64,000 bases of DNA from NCBI RefSeq assembly GCF_002846415.1, contig NZ_PJMX01000001.1, positions 3,534,001 to 3,598,000 on the forward strand, written 5' to 3'. Under the pieces are notes generated by a model that worked only from the letters and a program-made list of their open reading frames with translations, was not told where the DNA came from and made no database searches. The translations under genes were made by a program, and so were the position numbers. Below are positions 38,092 through 46,386 of the stretch, piece by piece. Position 1 is the stretch's first letter. The number at the start of each line of letters is the position of its first letter. The stretch comes from Streptomyces sp. TLI_146 (GTDB lineage: Bacteria; Actinomycetota; Actinomycetes; Streptomycetales; Streptomycetaceae).

Positions 38092-38907
38092 TTACGCGCG
38101 CCCCTGGCACCTCGGGCACCAGAACAGGTTGCGGGCCGACAGGTCCGCCGTGCGGATCTCCGTGCCGCAGACGTGGCACGGGAGCGTCGCGCGGCGGTAC
38201 ACGTACACCTCTCCCCCGTGGTCATCCACCCGCGGCGGACGCCCCATCGCCTCCGGCATGTGCTCCGGCCGCACGGTGTCGATGCGGTTCAGACGTACAC
38301 CCTCCCGCATCAGCACCACCAGGTCCGCCCACACCGCGTCCCACTCGGCACGGGAGAGCGAGCGGCCCTCCCGGTACGGGTCCACGCCGTGGCGGAACAG
38401 GACCTCCGCCCGGTACACGTTGCCGACGCCCGCGATGACCTTCTGGTCCAGCAGCAGCGCCGCGATCGTCGTGCGGCTGCGCGAGATCCGGGCCCACGCC
38501 TTCTCGCCGGTGTCGGCGGGACGCAGCGGATCCGGGCCCAGACGGGCGTGTATGGACGCCTTCTCCGCGTCCGTGATGAGCGCGCAGGTCGTGGGGCCGC
38601 GCAGGTCCGCGTACCCGCCGGGACCGGTCAGCCGCAGCCGTACCGTCTCGGTCGGCGGCGGCACCGCGCCCGTACCCAGCGCGTACTTGCCGAACAGGCC
38701 CAGGTGGATGTGGATCCAGCCGACCGGGCCGCCGAAGCCCAGGAACAGGTGCTTGCCGTGGGCCTCCGCCACCTCCAGCACCTGGCCGTCCACCAGCGCC
38801 GCCCCGTCCGAGAACTTCCCCTGCGGGCTGGACGCGCGTACGCGGCGGCCGCCGAACCACTGCTCGTGGTCGGCGGCCAGCCGGTGGATCGTGTGGCCCT
38901 CGGGCAT
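38092..38907 (-). CDS. nei: Endonuclease VIII-like DNA glycosylase
   Basis: 271 residues of the Fpg/Nei family, which excise oxidised bases and cut the abasic site. The N-terminus PEGHTIHRLA supplies catalytic P2 and E3. The H2TH region is IAGVGNVYRAEVLF, and the C-terminal zinc finger has Cys 244, 247, 264 and 267 (CHVCG...CPRC). Start ATG at 38907, nine bases after the rpiB stop, so the two form an operon. Confidence 0.95.
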   Translation of the reverse strand: MPEGHTIHRLAADHEQWFGGRRVRASSPQGKFSDGAALVDGQVLEVAEAHGKHLFLGFGGPVGWIHIHLGLFGKYALGTGAVPPPTETVRLRLTGPGGYADLRGPTTCALITDAEKASIHARLGPDPLRPADTGEKAWARISRSRTTIAALLLDQKVIAGVGNVYRAEVLFRHGVDPYREGRSLSRAEWDAVWADLVVLMREGVRLNRIDTVRPEHMPEAMGRPPRVDDHGGEVYVYRRATLPCHVCGTEIRTADLSARNLFWCPRCQGRA

Positions 38908-38916
38908 GAGGCGAGG

Positions 38917-39402
38917 TCAGCCCTGCGGGTGGTGCGCGGGGATCTCGGGGAGCTCGCCCGTCGTCTCGTACCGCGACAGCATCTCGATGCGACGGGTGTG
39001 GCGCTCCTCACCCGAGTACGGCGTGCTGAGGAAGATCTCGACGAACTTGGTCGCCTCCGCCTCGGTGTGCATCCGGCCACCGATGGAGATCACGTTCGCG
39101 TCGTTGTGCTCACGGCCCAGCGCCGCCGTCTGCTCGCTCCAGGCCAGGGCCGCCCGTACGCCCTTCACCTTGTTCGCGGCGATCTGCTCACCGTTGCCGG
39201 AACCGCCGATCACGATGCCCAGCGAGTCCGGGTCCGCGGCCGTCTTCTCGGCGGCGCGCAGGCAGAACGGCGGGTAGTCGTCCTGGGCGTCGTAGATGTG
39301 GGGACCGCAGTCGACGGGCTCGTGGCCGTGGGCCTTGAGCCACTCGACCAAGTGGTTCTTGAGTTCGTATCCGGCATGGTCTGAACCGAGGTACACGCGC
39401 AT
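38917..39402 (-). CDS. rpiB: Ribose-5-phosphate isomerase B
   Basis: 161 residues from the ATG at 39402 (MRVYLGSDHAGYELK); a GTG two codons upstream is also possible. It interconverts ribose 5-phosphate and ribulose 5-phosphate. Family motifs are SDHAGYELKNHL, GIVIGGSGNGEQIAANK and EHNDANVISIGGR. It is followed by nei. The 193-base gap upstream to the permease start holds no gene. Confidence 0.94.
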   Translation of the reverse strand: MRVYLGSDHAGYELKNHLVEWLKAHGHEPVDCGPHIYDAQDDYPPFCLRAAEKTAADPDSLGIVIGGSGNGEQIAANKVKGVRAALAWSEQTAALGREHNDANVISIGGRMHTEAEATKFVEIFLSTPYSGEERHTRRIEMLSRYETTGELPEIPAHHPQG

Positions 39403-39595
39403 GCCCACGAGTGTGGCATGCGATCCGGCGGGCAGGGTTCATCGGGGTGAGACCCGGTAAGGACCTTCGTCCCGGAGAACTGATGACCTTGTTCCCCTCA
39501 TCACGATTCGGAGTCAGGCCTTCCGTACCTGGGAGTACCGGGCTTCAATGCGTTGGTTCGTAACCCGAGCGACCCTTAGACCTAAGGATTCGTCC

Positions 39596-41098
39596 ATGAC
39601 CTCGCAACCCTCCCTTGCGAAGGAAGAAGGCCGACCGGGCGATCCCGGAACGCCCGACTCCCCCGTCGTCGGCGCCCCGCACGGCTCCAACGGCCTCCAG
39701 GCCGGTCTCAAGAACCGTCACCTCTCCATGATCGCCATCGGCGGTGTCATCGGAGCGGGGCTCTTCGTCGGCTCCAGCTCCGGCATCGCCGCGGCCGGTC
39801 CCGCCATCCTGCTCTCGTACGCGCTCGTCGGCCTCATGGTCGTCTTTGTGATGCGGATGCTCGGCGAGATGGCCGCCGCCCGGCCGACCTCCGGCTCCTT
39901 CTCGGCCTACGCCGACCAGGCGCTCGGCCGCTGGGCCGGGTTCTCCATCGGCTGGCTGTACTGGTTCTTCTGGGTCGTGGTGCTCGCCGTCGAGGCCACC
40001 GCCGGAGCGAAGATCCTGCACGGCTGGGTCGGGGCGGTCCCGCAGTGGGGCTGGGCGCTGATCGTGATGATCGTGCTGACCGCCACGAACCTGGTGTCGG
40101 TCTCCTCTTACGGAGAGTTCGAGTTCTGGTTCGCCGGGATCAAGGTCGTGGCCATCGGCGCGTTCGTCGCCATCGGCCTGCTGGCCGTCTTCGGGATCCT
40201 GCCCGGGTCCGACAACCCCGGTGACGGGTTCGCGCATCTCACCGATGCCGGTGGATTCATGCCGAAGGGCGCCGGGGCCATTCTCACCGGTGTCCTGATG
40301 GTCGTCTTCTCCTTCATGGGCAGCGAGATCGTCACCCTGGCCGCCGGCGAGTCCGAGGACCCGCAGCGCGCCGTCACCAAGGCCACCAACAGCGTGATCT
40401 GGCGCATCGGCGTCTTCTACCTGGGCTCGATCCTCGTCGTCCTGACGCTGCTGAAGTGGAACGACCCGGCGATCGTCAAGGACGGCTCGTACGTCGCGGC
40501 GCTCAACTCGATCGGCATCCCGCACGCGGGCCAGATCATGAACGTGATCGTGCTCACCGCGGTGCTGTCCTGCCTGAACTCCGGTCTGTACACCGCCTCC
40601 CGTATGGCGTTCTCGCTCGGCCAGCGCGGTGACGCGCCGCGCGCCTTCGCCCGTACCAACGCGCGGGGCGTGCCGCAGGCGGCCATCCTCTGCTCGGTCC
40701 TCTTCGGGTTCGTGGCCGTCTTCTTCAACTACAAGTGGCCGGACACCGTCTTCGACTTCCTGCTGAACTCGTCCGGCGCGGTCGCGCTGTTCGTGTGGCT
40801 GGTCATCTGCTTCACGCAGCTGCGGATGCGCGGGATCATCCTGCGCGAGACGCCGGAGAAGCTGACCGTGAAGATGTGGCTCTTCCCGTATCTGACGTGG
40901 GCGACGATCGCGATGATCTCCTTCGTGCTCGTCTACATGCTCACCGACGACGCCGGGCGCAAGCAGGTGCTCCTCTCGCTGCTGGTCGCGGCGGTCGTCG
41001 TGGCCATCGCGCTGGTGCGGGACTTCATGCAGCGCGGTGCGGTCGTCGAGGCCGCCGTCGCTCAGAGCGGTGTGAACGACGAGGTCACCGCGGAGTAG
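39596..41098 (+). CDS. Amino-acid permease (APC, GabP-like), paralogue 1
   Basis: 500 residues with twelve predicted helices and the AAT/APC signature LKNRHLSMIAIGGVIGAGLF. SYGEFEFWFAGIKV is typical of GabP/proline permeases. It imports an amino acid with protons; the substrate cannot be told from sequence. The ATG at 39596 follows AAGGA. The last 37 bases overlap the convergent kinase gene. Two paralogues lie at 44771 and 46387. Confidence 0.93.
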   Translation: MTSQPSLAKEEGRPGDPGTPDSPVVGAPHGSNGLQAGLKNRHLSMIAIGGVIGAGLFVGSSSGIAAAGPAILLSYALVGLMVVFVMRMLGEMAAARPTSGSFSAYADQALGRWAGFSIGWLYWFFWVVVLAVEATAGAKILHGWVGAVPQWGWALIVMIVLTATNLVSVSSYGEFEFWFAGIKVVAIGAFVAIGLLAVFGILPGSDNPGDGFAHLTDAGGFMPKGAGAILTGVLMVVFSFMGSEIVTLAAGESEDPQRAVTKATNSVIWRIGVFYLGSILVVLTLLKWNDPAIVKDGSYVAALNSIGIPHAGQIMNVIVLTAVLSCLNSGLYTASRMAFSLGQRGDAPRAFARTNARGVPQAAILCSVLFGFVAVFFNYKWPDTVFDFLLNSSGAVALFVWLVICFTQLRMRGIILRETPEKLTVKMWLFPYLTWATIAMISFVLVYMLTDDAGRKQVLLSLLVAAVVVAIALVRDFMQRGAVVEAAVAQSGVNDEVTAE

Positions 41099-42888
41099 GC
41101 ACGCAGGGCGTCGCCCTCGGTGGCGGCGAGGTACCAGATGTTGACCTGGTACGACTTGCCGCCCTCGTCGAAGCCCGTCTGGCGGGCCTTCCAGGGGTCG
41201 CCGTCCTGGGTGAAGTAGTAGTCCCAGACGACGGCCGGGCGGCCGTTGAAGGTGGTCCGCTCCAGTCGGATGTTCCGGTAGCCCGGGACGTCGTGGGAGC
41301 CCTGTTCGGCCTCTTGCCACTGGGCCATGAGATCGCCGCCGCGTACGAGTGCGTACGAGGCGGCGATCTCCTGTTTTCCGCCCGGGGCGTGGTAGTGGAT
41401 GTTGGACGGGCTCTTGGCGGTCCGGGTCCAGCCCTCGGGGGGTGCCCAGGCGAAACCGGTCTCGCCCAGGGTGCCGGGGGGCGGGCTGCTGGGGGGCCGG
41501 GAGGTGCCGGCGACGGTGGGGGTGCTGGTGGTCGCGCTGCCGGCGCTGCCGTTGCCGCCGGTGCCGTGGGTCGTGGCCAGGACGACGGCTATGGCCGTGG
41601 CCGCGGTGACGGCCGCGGCGGTGAGGGCCAGACGGCGGCGATTCCCCCACCCCGCCCCTTCCCGCTGTGACATGTGCGGCCCCGCCGCGTGGCCTCCGGG
41701 GGTGGGGGTGGGTCGAGGTGGGAGGGGAGGGAGGGGCGTTTCTGGGGGCTGCGCCCCCAGACCCCCAGCGGGGGCTTCGCCCCCTGCACCCCCTTCGGGG
41801 CTCCGCCCCGGGGCCCGCTGGGGGTGGGGGGTGGGCGGGGGCGGCGTCGAGGCTCCCGGCCCTCCGGCGGGTGCTTCTGTTCCCGCGGCCCAGGCCGGGC
41901 GCTGGCTCGGGCCCGGCTGGGGGGTCTCGGGCTCGGGGGCCCGGGTGGGTGGCGGTGCGGGGGCGGGGGCTGCCTGCTTTGCCCGCGGCTCGGGTAGCGG
42001 CTCGTCCCGTACCGGCTCGGGCGCCGTGCGGGCCCGGACCGCCAGCGTCGGGGTGCGGGCCAGGACCGTCGGCGGGGCCGCTATCGGCATCAGGAGCGTC
42101 GTCAGGGCGTCCAGGGTGGGGCGCTCGGCCGGGTCCTTCACCAGGAGCGAGGCGAGCGCCGGGGCCAACGGGCCCGCCGAGCGCGGGAGTTCGGGCTCCT
42201 CGTACAGCACCGCGTGCAGCGTCGCCAGGGTCGTCTCGCGGGCGAACGGCGACTGGCCGCCCACCGCCGCGCACAGCGTCGCACCCAGCGACCACAGGTC
42301 GGAGGCCGGGCCCTGGGGCCTGCCGCCCACCCGTTCCGGCGCCATGTAGTCCGGCGAGCCGACCAGCATCCCCACCACCGTCAGCGCCACCGCGTCCTGG
42401 ATCGCCGCGATGCCGAAGTCCGTCAGGACCACCCTGCCGGTGCGGCTCAGGAGCACGTTCCCGGGCTTGATGTCCCGGTGCAGGACCCCTACCGCGTGCA
42501 CCTCCCGCAGCGCCTCCACCAGGCCCAGCCCGATCCGCGCCGCCTCGCGCGGAGGCACCGGGCCGTCCTCGACCAGGAGTTGCTCCAGGGAGCGCGAATC
42601 CACCAGCTCCATCACGATCCAGAGGCGGTCGGACTCCTCCACCACGTCGTAGACGCGCACCACATTGGGATGGTCGATACGGGCCGTCGCCCGCGCCTCG
42701 CGCAGGGTGCGTTCGCGGCGGATGCGGCTGTCCTCGGCGTCCAGGTCGTTCATCCGCATCTCTTTCACGGCGACCTGGCGGTCCAGGATCTCATCGAACG
42801 CCCGCCACACCCGCCCCATTCCACCCTGGCCGATCGTGGCGTCGAGTCGGTATCGCCCCGCGACCAACAGCCCCCGAATTCCCGGCAT
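41062..42888 (-). CDS. Ser/Thr protein kinase with low-complexity linker
   Basis: 608 residues from the ATG at 42888; a GTG at 42909 is in frame. The kinase domain (14-270) shows the glycine loop GQGGMGRVW, K42, HRDIKPGN with D139, and D157-F-G. A Pro/Gly-rich linker (about 275-415) leads to one membrane helix (419-439) and an outside domain of about 150 residues (ETGFAWAPPEGW to the end). Part of the linker is encoded by sequence like the intergenic repeats. PknB-type kinases regulate growth and wall processes; the signal here is unknown. Confidence 0.94.
   Translation of the reverse strand: MPGIRGLLVAGRYRLDATIGQGGMGRVWRAFDEILDRQVAVKEMRMNDLDAEDSRIRRERTLREARATARIDHPNVVRVYDVVEESDRLWIVMELVDSRSLEQLLVEDGPVPPREAARIGLGLVEALREVHAVGVLHRDIKPGNVLLSRTGRVVLTDFGIAAIQDAVALTVVGMLVGSPDYMAPERVGGRPQGPASDLWSLGATLCAAVGGQSPFARETTLATLHAVLYEEPELPRSAGPLAPALASLLVKDPAERPTLDALTTLLMPIAAPPTVLARTPTLAVRARTAPEPVRDEPLPEPRAKQAAPAPAPPPTRAPEPETPQPGPSQRPAWAAGTEAPAGGPGASTPPPPTPHPQRAPGRSPEGGAGGEAPAGGLGAQPPETPLPPLPPRPTPTPGGHAAGPHMSQREGAGWGNRRRLALTAAAVTAATAIAVVLATTHGTGGNGSAGSATTSTPTVAGTSRPPSSPPPGTLGETGFAWAPPEGWTRTAKSPSNIHYHAPGGKQEIAASYALVRGGDLMAQWQEAEQGSHDVPGYRNIRLERTTFNGRPAVVWDYYFTQDGDPWKARQTGFDEGGKSYQVNIWYLAATEGDALRAYSAVTSSFTPL
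41640..41841. repeat. Repeat-derived sequence inside the kinase gene
   Basis: CCCCACCCCGCCCCTTCCC at 41649 matches the outer block of the intergenic repeats at 32975, 37769 and 63890. After a short gap CCTCCGGGGGTGGG follows, then a run of small GGGGCTTCGCCCC-type hairpins as near 37830. It encodes kinase residues about 350-417 in frame. Confidence 0.65.
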
Positions 42889-43036
42889 TACCGCCCGCCC
42901 CCTCAGCACCTGGTGCGACCAGGACAGAAATCACGAACTTGCCACCATCACAGCATAATTCCGCGAAATCTTGTGGGACCCTTCTCAGCACTGCTCTCGG
43001 TACGCCAGCCGCCAACTCGGCTGAGGGGGATGGGAA

Positions 43037-43825
43037 ATGCGTTCGAAGAAACACTGGGGATCTCTGGCCGCCGGTCTTTTCGCCGGGCTGCTCGTTCTGC
43101 CTTTGGGGGCGTCGGCTTTTGCCGCGGATCCCACACCCGGCAGTGATCAGGGCGGGTCGCCCGGGCCCAGCGCCCCGGCCGAGCTCAAGATCTCCACCGA
43201 GCTGCCGAAGGAAATCAAGGTCGCCAATTCCTCCGGGAAAACCACTCTCACCGCGAAAATCATCAACAAGGGCACCAAGGACACCGGCCAGATCACCCTT
43301 ACCGTCCTCGGTCTCGACGGTATGCGGATCACCGGTGTGGACGGGTGCGCGACCGTTCCCGAGAACAAACTGCCGAAGGGCACCAACACCGGATTCGCCT
43401 GTGTCATCGACAACTTGGGCGCCGGGGCCGACAAGTCGTACACGGTGTCGGCGACATACGACCTGACGAAGACCGGGAAGATCTGCCTGCCGGTCACCGA
43501 GGGCACCGGTGAGAAGCTGCTGTGGCAGCAGGGGCCCGTTCCGTTCGGGACCACCAAGCCCACACCCAACGCCCCCGACACCCCGCTCCTGCTCGGCACC
43601 GACAACGTGCCCGCGGCCCCACCCGGCGGCTCCGCGAGCCCGACCCCGACCCCGTCGCCGTCCGCGCCCGGCACCCCCGCCCCGACCCCGCCGTCCCAGC
43701 TCCCCAAGACCGGTGTCAACGACGGCGTACTGCCGCTGCTCGCGGCCGCCGGCCTGCTCCTCTTCGTCGGCTCCACCGGCATCTGGTGGGCCAACACCCG
43801 CCATCACCGCAGGCGTACGCACTGA
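43037..43825 (+). CDS. Secreted LPKTG cell-wall-anchored protein
   Basis: 262 residues. Signal peptide (residues 1-29, cleavage near ASA), a single beta-rich domain (about 48-170) with two cysteines (DGCATV and GFACVI), a Pro/Thr/Ser linker, and a C-terminal sorting signal LPKTG at 222 followed by a hydrophobic stretch and a basic tail RHHRRRTH. It should be attached to peptidoglycan by a sortase. Divergent from the kinase gene. Function unknown. Confidence 0.9.
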   Translation: MRSKKHWGSLAAGLFAGLLVLPLGASAFAADPTPGSDQGGSPGPSAPAELKISTELPKEIKVANSSGKTTLTAKIINKGTKDTGQITLTVLGLDGMRITGVDGCATVPENKLPKGTNTGFACVIDNLGAGADKSYTVSATYDLTKTGKICLPVTEGTGEKLLWQQGPVPFGTTKPTPNAPDTPLLLGTDNVPAAPPGGSASPTPTPSPSAPGTPAPTPPSQLPKTGVNDGVLPLLAAAGLLLFVGSTGIWWANTRHHRRRTH

Positions 43826-43838
43826 GCATGCGCACGCG

Positions 43839-43875
43839 AGAGGGGCCCGGACGCGCTGAGCGTCCGGGCCCCTCT
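43839..43875. terminator. Bidirectional terminator between LPKTG gene and bioY
   Basis: Perfect 16-base stem AGAGGGGCCCGGACGC with a 5-base loop between convergent genes. Confidence 0.85.
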
Positions 43876-43899
43876 TCGGCTCTTCGTTACTTGTCTTCG

Positions 43900-44493
43900 T
43901 TACTTGCGGCCCACGAACTTCCACGCCGTCGGCAGCGCCCCCATCGCCAGCGTCGCCTTCAGCGCGTCGCCGAGCAGGAACGGGGTCAGGCCCGCCGCGA
44001 CCGCCTGGTTCAGGGACATGCCGGTCGAGGCGGCCAGATACGGGACACCGACCGCGTAGATGATCGCCGAGCCGAGGGCCATCGTGCCCGCCGTGCGCAG
44101 CACCGAGCGGTCGCCGCCGCGGCGGGCGAGGGCGCCCGCGACGGTGGCGGCGAGCAGCATGCCGAGCACATAGCCGAAGGACGCGCCGCCCGCGCCCGAG
44201 GTGCCGTTGGCGAACCACGGCATCCCGGCCATGCCGATCAGCGCGTAGAGACCGAGCGAGAGGAAGCCGCGGCGGGCGCCCAGCGAGGTGCCGACCAGCA
44301 GGGCCGCGAAGGTCTGGCCGGTGACCGGGACCGGGGAGCCCGGGACGGGCACGGCGATCTGGGCGGCCACGCCGGTGAGCGCCGCGCCGCCGAGCACCAG
44401 GGCGACGTCCCGGGTACGGGCGCCGGGCAGCAGGTCGGCGAGGACCTTGCCGGTACGGGGTGCGGCAGGGGCGGTGACAGTGGTCGTGGCCAT
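43900..44493 (-). CDS. bioY: Biotin transporter BioY
   Basis: 197 residues with six hydrophobic segments. BioY is the substrate-binding component of biotin ECF uptake; family motifs are VPVPGSPVPVTGQTFAALLVG and GMPWFANGTSG. The ATG at 44493 follows GGAG with good spacing; the TTG just upstream is too close to that site. No BioM/BioN genes are nearby, as in solitary BioY proteins. No biotin operator was recognised upstream. Confidence 0.93.
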   Translation of the reverse strand: MATTTVTAPAAPRTGKVLADLLPGARTRDVALVLGGAALTGVAAQIAVPVPGSPVPVTGQTFAALLVGTSLGARRGFLSLGLYALIGMAGMPWFANGTSGAGGASFGYVLGMLLAATVAGALARRGGDRSVLRTAGTMALGSAIIYAVGVPYLAASTGMSLNQAVAAGLTPFLLGDALKATLAMGALPTAWKFVGRK

Positions 44494-44738
44494 CAAGGGC
44501 TCCGCGAGGTCGGGGACGGGCAGATACGTGCTGGGGACAACGGTGACGTTAGCCGAGGGATTCTCACTCGATCACCATCAGCGGCCCACAAAGCGGTGGT
44601 TGGGGCCTTGGTGGAGACCGCACAAAGGCCGGACTGCTTCCGTCCGTTGGCGTGACCCTCGTCACTGCGCCGATGAGGAGTACGGGTGGTTTTGCGGATC
44701 CGGCACGGGCTCGGGGAGACTGTAGGTTCCCCATAAAC

Positions 44739-44753
44739 GATCAGTTGCTGATC
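44739..44753 (+). promoter_or_regulatory. Palindrome upstream of permease 2
   Basis: GATCAGTTGCTGATC, 6-base arms with a 3-base centre, 18 bases before the permease ATG. Possible operator. The rest of the gap 44494-44770 has no gene. Confidence 0.35.
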
Positions 44754-44770
44754 CGAGAGTGACGAGCGCC

Positions 44771-46204
44771 ATGCACGACGGCAAGACCACGGCCGGGGCC
44801 ACCGCCGCCGACACCGCCTCGGTGGACCCCGAGCCGCTGTCCCACGGGCTGAAGCAGCGCCATCTGACCATGCTGGGCCTGGGCGGGGTGATCGGCGCCG
44901 GTCTCTTCGTGGGGTCGGGCGCCGGGATCGCGGTGGCCGGACCGGGGATCGTCGTCTCGTACCTCATCGCGGGCGCGATCGCGATGCTGGTGATGCGGAT
45001 GCTCGGCGAGATGTCGTCGGCGATGCCCGCCTCGGGGTCGTTCTCGGTCCACGCCGAGCGGGCGCTCGGCCGGTGGGCCGGGTTCAGCGTCGGCTGGCTG
45101 TACTGGTTCCTGCTGGTGGTCGTCCTCGCCGTGGAGGCGACGGGCGCGGCCCAGATCGCGCACGGGTGGGTGCCGGGGATGCCGCAGTGGGCCTGGGTGC
45201 TCGTCTTCATGGTGGTGTTCACCGTCGCCAACCTGGCGGCGGTGAAGAACTTCGGCGAGTTCGAGTTCTGGTTCGCCACGCTCAAGGTCGGCGCGATCGT
45301 CCTGTTCCTCGCGCTGGGGCTGCTCGCCGTCTTCGGGGTGCTGCCGGACACCGAGCCCGTCGGGTTCACCAACCTCACCGGGCAGGGCGGCTTCCTGCCC
45401 AACGGCTGGGACGGCGTGGTCTCCGGCGTCCTCGCGGTGATCTTCGCGTTCGGCGGTCTTGAGGTCGTCACCATCGCGGCCGCCGAGTCGGACGACCCGG
45501 TGCGCGCGGTCGGCCGCGCGGTGCGCAGCGCGGTCTGGCGCATCCTCTTCTTCTATGTGGGCTCGATGCTGGTCATCGTGACCCTGCTGCCGTGGACGTC
45601 GATGCAGCCCGGCCACAGCCCGTACGTCGCCGTGCTCGACTCCATCGGGGTCTCCGGCGCCGGGCAGATCATGAACGTGGTCGTCTTCGTGGCCCTGCTC
45701 TCCGCGCTCAACGCCAATCTCTACGGCTCCTCGCGGATGGTCTTCTCGCTGGCCGAGCGCGGCGAGGCGCCGAAGGGGCTGCTGAAGGTGTCAGGGGGCG
45801 GGGTGCCCCGGCGCGCGGTGCTCGCGTCGGTGGCCTTCGGGTTCGTCTCGGTGCTGCTCAATCTGAAGTGGCCCGACTCGGTCTTCCTCTACATGCTCAA
45901 CGCGGTCGGCGCGGTGCTCCTGTTCGTGTGGGGTCTGATCGCCGTCTCGCAGCTGCGGCTGCGCCGCCGGATCGAGCGCGAGGCCCCGGAGCGGCTGACC
46001 CTGCGGATGTGGGCCTTCCCGTATCTGACGTGGGCGGCGCTCGCGGCGATGGCGGCCGTGCTCGTCCTGATGCTCCTCGACGACGACGCCCGGCCCCAGG
46101 TGCTGTGGTCGGCGGGTGCGACGGCCGCCGTGCTCGTGGTCGCGTTCGTACGGGAGTGGCACACGCGGACCACCGAAGTGGCCGACCGACCGTCAGGTCG
46201 GTAG
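44771..46204 (+). CDS. Amino-acid permease (APC), paralogue 2
   Basis: 477 residues from the ATG at 44771; a GTG at 44759 is in frame. It has twelve predicted helices with LKQRHLTMLGLGGVIGAGLF and NFGEFEFWFATLKV. It is closely related to the gene that follows (46387) and to the one at 39596. The amino-acid substrate is unknown. GAGAGTGA about nine bases upstream is the likely ribosome-binding site. Confidence 0.92.
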   Translation: MHDGKTTAGATAADTASVDPEPLSHGLKQRHLTMLGLGGVIGAGLFVGSGAGIAVAGPGIVVSYLIAGAIAMLVMRMLGEMSSAMPASGSFSVHAERALGRWAGFSVGWLYWFLLVVVLAVEATGAAQIAHGWVPGMPQWAWVLVFMVVFTVANLAAVKNFGEFEFWFATLKVGAIVLFLALGLLAVFGVLPDTEPVGFTNLTGQGGFLPNGWDGVVSGVLAVIFAFGGLEVVTIAAAESDDPVRAVGRAVRSAVWRILFFYVGSMLVIVTLLPWTSMQPGHSPYVAVLDSIGVSGAGQIMNVVVFVALLSALNANLYGSSRMVFSLAERGEAPKGLLKVSGGGVPRRAVLASVAFGFVSVLLNLKWPDSVFLYMLNAVGAVLLFVWGLIAVSQLRLRRRIEREAPERLTLRMWAFPYLTWAALAAMAAVLVLMLLDDDARPQVLWSAGATAAVLVVAFVREWHTRTTEVADRPSGR

Positions 46205-46386
46205 TTACGGGCGGGTTTGGCGGGACCCACGAGGACGGAAGTGTTCATTCCGTGGACAAGATGTGCGCAGAGCTTCACGCTGTGTGAGTCGAGTGTCCGG
46301 ATAGCGGTCTGGTGTTCCCTCTGAGCGGTGCCGCACCCAGACTGTGGCTCCCGCTCCCCGTCTCAGCTACTGAACAGGGCCTGCCC

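Noticed and set aside
44494..44770. Biotin repressor (BioQ or BirA type) site before bioY
   Set aside because: No convincing palindrome of the known kinds was found in this gap; GATCAG...CTGATC at 44739 is closer to the permease and differs in sequence.
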